From assembly GCA_902776035.1 (NCBI GenBank), contig CACYOO010000002.1:62001-126000 (forward strand): a stretch of 64,000 bases of DNA. Reading direction: 5' to 3'. The position numbers and the translations under genes are program-made. The stretch is from an uncultured bacterium. GTDB lineage: Bacteria > Cyanobacteriota > Vampirovibrionia > Gastranaerophilales > Gastranaerophilaceae. Positions 61,291-64,000 of this stretch are shown here, in pieces; position 1 is the stretch's first letter; each line of letters opens with the position of its first letter. The notes beneath the pieces are model-generated. The model saw nothing but the letters and a program-made list of their open reading frames with translations. It had not been told where the DNA came from and did not search any database.

Positions 61291-63576
61291 TTATTTAGAT
61301 TCTTTGTTAAAGAATTTATTCTTTATCTTTTGTACCAACTTAGCAACTACTCCTGCTACAACTGCAACTCCTGCTACTGCCGCTGCAGTTTGTGCATAAT
61401 TAGTTGATGATTTTTCTGTTTTATCAGTTTTTTTATTAGCTTCAACAGTTTCTTGTTTAGCTACACTCTCTGATTTTACAGGATTTGTAACCTTATCGGT
61501 TTTTACTTCCGATTTTTCCTCTACAACAGGTTGTTCTACAGGTTTTGTTTGTGGTTTTGCTTCTGTATTAACAGCAGTTGTAACTTCAGGTTTTTCTACA
61601 ACTTCTTTTTTTGAAGAAACATCTTCTTTTTCTTTTAATACTTCTGCAAATCCATCCAACTTATTTAATAACGGATTTAACTCGGTATTAAGTTTCTTTC
61701 TTAAATTATCAGCTTCATAAGGATTACCTGTTCTTGCAACTTCCATACCTTTTTTTGCTCTAACCGCTTGAGCCAAAATTTCAGGCATATTCAATGCATA
61801 ACTATTTTTATCCTGTAATGATTTATAATAATCGTCTTCAAAATCGTTATCAACTCTTAACTTCCAATTTGTCGGCTTATCCTGTCCGCCATAGTTGTAA
61901 ACTTTATCTATTCCAAAGAAGTCTACAAACATCATTTGCAAATTCTTTGAGCCCCTAAATAACTCTGTAAATTTTGCTTTAACTTTTTCTTGATGGCTGT
62001 TAACAATCTTATCCTTGTATTCTGCTCTTTCTTTTCCAGATGCAGGATCAGGGTTCAAATAACCTGACAAGTAATCTACATTCCAAGCATCAGAATTAGT
62101 ATTCATATTCTTTGCCGGTTGTGAATCGTGAGAGCCAACTAAACTCCAATTTTCAGAAGGGCTGCCTTCTGCTCTTCTCCATTCGGTTTGCGTGATACCT
62201 GGTAAATGTTCTTGTCCATGATATACTTCGTTAAATGCTTGTGTTTCTGAGCATAAATCTTCCCATACAGCTTGATTTTTATCAACACCGTATTCTTCAA
62301 ATGTCGGAAGCACAATCTTATTTAACACCTTTTTGAAATTACCCTTAGGATCTATGTCATGTAAATAAGAAACATTGTTAGCCCACAATCTGCCTCTGTT
62401 TACTTCTCCGTTAGAATATTTTTCAACTGTATCCTCTTTATAAATATAAGGATCAACCAAACCCAAAGCATGGTCTATTCTTACATTATCATAATTCTTT
62501 AATGAATAAGCAACTTTTTCTTTTAATACTTTTCCGCTTTCGCCAAGTGAACCATCATCATTGAATAATTTTTTAGGATCTAACACAGGTATACCCCAAG
62601 TTTGAGGACCATTATTTGTGCCGCCATAAGGACAACCTAATTTCCATCCTTTTAAGAATGCACCCTGATTTGCCCAAACATCACTGTTTGAAAATCCAAC
62701 AAGCAAGTCGCCTATATAGTTGAAACCAAGTTCTTTTCTATGTTCATTGTTTTCTTTCATTTGCTTGTCTGCTACAAACTGAACAAATGAATTTTTCTCA
62801 ACTTCTTCTCCATGCTTTTTCATTATTTCATCATAACGAACTTTTGCATCTTTATCACCTGATTTTAATTTTTCAGGCAATTCTCTGTCTATAGGATTAG
62901 CCCATTTTGAAAAATCGTCTGTTTTATTTTCTTTAGCCAAGACTTTATACAAGCCGTCATTTTCTACCCAATTTTTATTTTCGGTTTTAAATGCAGTAAA
63001 TTCTTTATTTAATTTAATCGCAGTTTCATCTTTTGAGTTTAATTTTGCCTTAAAATTACTGTAAGCTTCATCCATAGCTTTATCATAATTACTCATTGCT
63101 TTATCAAAATCTGTGTAATTATAATTTTTATCAGGTGTATCTTTTGTCTTTGTTGTTACAGCTTTAAAGGTTTTATCCGACAAAATCTTTCCGTATTTTT
63201 CAGTTTTTAATGGCTCTAAGTCAATAAAAAGCTCATTTTTAGCAAAAACTTTTGATATATAAGGAGATGGATCTTTCTTACCTATAGTACCACCAGGCCC
63301 AAGTTGTACAGCATTAAAGCCGTTTAACTTTAAAAAGTCAACAAACTTGTCTGCACCCTTCGAATAAGGAGAACCAATATTTGTATCTCTTTGCTCAGAC
63401 GGAAAACTTGAACCATGAACAATCATGCTCAAATTTTGCACTCCTAAATAATCCAACGCATCCTTTATGGCATGCGTGTATTCAGGTTTTTCTTCCTCTT
63501 TTAATTTTCTTCCGAATGACACGTTTTCGCTGTGTCTATGCGACCTAATAGGATTTGATATAGCACTAACTTTCAT
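61291..63576 (-). CDS. GH77-like 4-alpha-glucanotransferase with C-terminal membrane anchor
   Basis: A 761-aa protein whose core (about 30-620) matches MalQ-type GH77 enzymes that shuffle alpha-1,4-glucans. It contains SPYISKVFAKNELFIDL, IGDLLVGFSNSDVWAN, TWGIPVLD, the nucleophile Asp in RIDHALGL, the acid/base Glu in WEDLC, and SHDSQP (transition-state Asp). The N-terminus (MKVSAISNPIRSHRHSENVSFGRK) is not a signal peptide. The last ~120 residues form a long Lys/Glu/Val linker, an Ala/Val transmembrane-like segment (about 731-748) and a basic end (KIKNKFFNK), which the family usually lacks. No glycogen genes adjoin. No ribosome site; a TATAAT lies about 30 nt upstream. Confidence 0.8.
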   Translation of the reverse strand: MKVSAISNPIRSHRHSENVSFGRKLKEEEKPEYTHAIKDALDYLGVQNLSMIVHGSSFPSEQRDTNIGSPYSKGADKFVDFLKLNGFNAVQLGPGGTIGKKDPSPYISKVFAKNELFIDLEPLKTEKYGKILSDKTFKAVTTKTKDTPDKNYNYTDFDKAMSNYDKAMDEAYSNFKAKLNSKDETAIKLNKEFTAFKTENKNWVENDGLYKVLAKENKTDDFSKWANPIDRELPEKLKSGDKDAKVRYDEIMKKHGEEVEKNSFVQFVADKQMKENNEHRKELGFNYIGDLLVGFSNSDVWANQGAFLKGWKLGCPYGGTNNGPQTWGIPVLDPKKLFNDDGSLGESGKVLKEKVAYSLKNYDNVRIDHALGLVDPYIYKEDTVEKYSNGEVNRGRLWANNVSYLHDIDPKGNFKKVLNKIVLPTFEEYGVDKNQAVWEDLCSETQAFNEVYHGQEHLPGITQTEWRRAEGSPSENWSLVGSHDSQPAKNMNTNSDAWNVDYLSGYLNPDPASGKERAEYKDKIVNSHQEKVKAKFTELFRGSKNLQMMFVDFFGIDKVYNYGGQDKPTNWKLRVDNDFEDDYYKSLQDKNSYALNMPEILAQAVRAKKGMEVARTGNPYEADNLRKKLNTELNPLLNKLDGFAEVLKEKEDVSSKKEVVEKPEVTTAVNTEAKPQTKPVEQPVVEEKSEVKTDKVTNPVKSESVAKQETVEANKKTDKTEKSSTNYAQTAAAVAGVAVVAGVVAKLVQKIKNKFFNKESK

Positions 63577-63611
63577 ATTCGGTTTAAAACTTGTAAAAAA
63601 ATAATTTGCTA

Positions 63612-64000
63612 TTATACTTCACCAATGTTTACAAATTCGTAATAATTTGTTACTTCTTCAATTGCTAATACAACCAAATTGTTAAAATACTTTGAAAACG
63701 TATTGAATACAAGGTGTCTTATCTCCATAGGTACAACGAGTATAATATTATCCGTTTCATCTTTTTTTGCTAATTTATAAAGTTTTAAAACTGTTTTTTC
63801 AACATCAAAAGTATTTAACCTTATAATATTATCCTCTGCATCTATTTCACCAAAAATATTTTCAATAGTTTTAGGCAACATTGTATATCCATGTACTGCC
63901 TTATCATTATCTGCATATTTATTAACAATATATCTTGAACATGAATACCTTATTTTTTCTAACAAACCTTCTCTATCGCCTTCATCAATATAGTCGTTTA
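63612..64000 (-). CDS. flhA: FlhA/SctV-type export gate, C-terminal fragment
   Basis: The reading frame is open to the right window edge, so only the C-terminal ~129 residues are seen. The pattern matches the cytoplasmic domain end of FlhA and SctV: a helix with a basic RYSCSRYIV motif, a TMLPKTIE block, then LVVPMEIRHLVFNTFSKYFNNLVVLAIEEV, which corresponds to the family block (SPxIR...FPxLxVLSxxEI). This protein is the export gate of flagellar or type III secretion systems. No other flagellar gene is in the window, so flagellar versus T3SS identity is not decidable here. Confidence 0.75.
   Translation of the reverse strand, partial: NDYIDEGDREGLLEKIRYSCSRYIVNKYADNDKAVHGYTMLPKTIENIFGEIDAEDNIIRLNTFDVEKTVLKLYKLAKKDETDNIILVVPMEIRHLVFNTFSKYFNNLVVLAIEEVTNYYEFVNIGEV

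Noticed and set aside
1-64000. tRNA, rRNA, CRISPR arrays or transposases
   Set aside because: I scanned the intergenic gaps by eye and found no cloverleaf-like segments with CCA ends, no regularly spaced repeats, and no transposase-like protein; short tRNAs could be missed without a dedicated search.

Overview
The window is a gene-dense, clearly AT-rich bacterial chromosome segment (by eye about 30% GC). It uses the standard bacterial code, with TGA as a stop. Lipid A genes (lpxI, lpxB), an LptF/LptG permease, secG, a TatA-type subunit, a MurE carrying the DNPR signature of meso-diaminopimelate ligases and the C-terminus of an FlhA/SctV-type export gate indicate a diderm bacterium with DAP peptidoglycan and probably a flagellum or related secretion apparatus. 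Low GC, type IV pilin-like proteins with an (A)FTLAE cleavage site, many short secreted or TPR proteins, and non-secretory N-termini ending in FTG or SFG-type motifs fit the non-photosynthetic cyanobacterial relatives (Vampirovibrionia/Melainabacteria, Gastranaerophilales). That placement is inference; no 16S or ribosomal protein gene is present. I see no tRNA, rRNA, CRISPR array, prophage or insertion sequence.

Layout. 1-8.3 kb: 3' part of mutS2, a HAD-like protein with two plausible starts, a small HTH regulator, proS-HIT, two small unknown genes, an LD-carboxypeptidase and dnaX. 8.4-11.0 kb: a tandem pair of paralogous HNH-like proteins with unusual architecture. 11.2-17.7 kb, minus strand: an SH3-like secreted protein, pheT, a phosphohexomutase, tatA and two tandem spermidine-synthase homologues, one of which has lost key active-site residues. 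18-21.4 kb: an AMIN-like membrane protein, an unknown protein, secG with an NrtR-like regulator, and a hicBA toxin-antitoxin pair. 21.5-24.5 kb: hemW-lpxB-lpxI. 24.5-36.9 kb: a methyltetrahydrofolate methyltransferase-like protein, a large TPR protein, a pilin, a glycosyltransferase, dnaE, nadK-recN. 37-43.6 kb, minus strand: an LptF/LptG permease, a zinc dehydrogenase, nagA-like, a frameshifted murE and ftsI. 43.7-48.9 kb: an unknown gene, a B12-binding radical SAM/DUF2344 protein, rng and a membrane protein. 49-61 kb: a second TPR protein, dusB, a polyprenyl-phosphate glycosyltransferase, a ChbG-type deacetylase, an unusual phospholipase D-like protein, an EAL phosphodiesterase, tatD and tlyA. 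61.3-64 kb: a GH77-like glucanotransferase with a C-terminal membrane anchor, and the 3' end of an flhA-like gene.

Most genes support replication and repair (dnaX, dnaE, recN, mutS2), tRNA function (proS, pheT, dusB, tlyA) and envelope construction (lpxB/lpxI, LptF/G, murE, ftsI, ldcA, glycosyltransferases). The most striking regulatory feature is that at least nine genes without a Shine-Dalgarno sequence have a -10-like hexamer ending exactly 7 nt before the A of ATG, so transcription should start at or beside the start codon (leaderless mRNAs). The strongest candidates for undescribed biology are this promoter class, the tandem HNH pair, the degenerate SpeE paralogue beside a normal one, an A8 tract in dnaX placed where slippage would yield a gamma-length product, and a 48-bp repeat present in two distant intergenic spacers.
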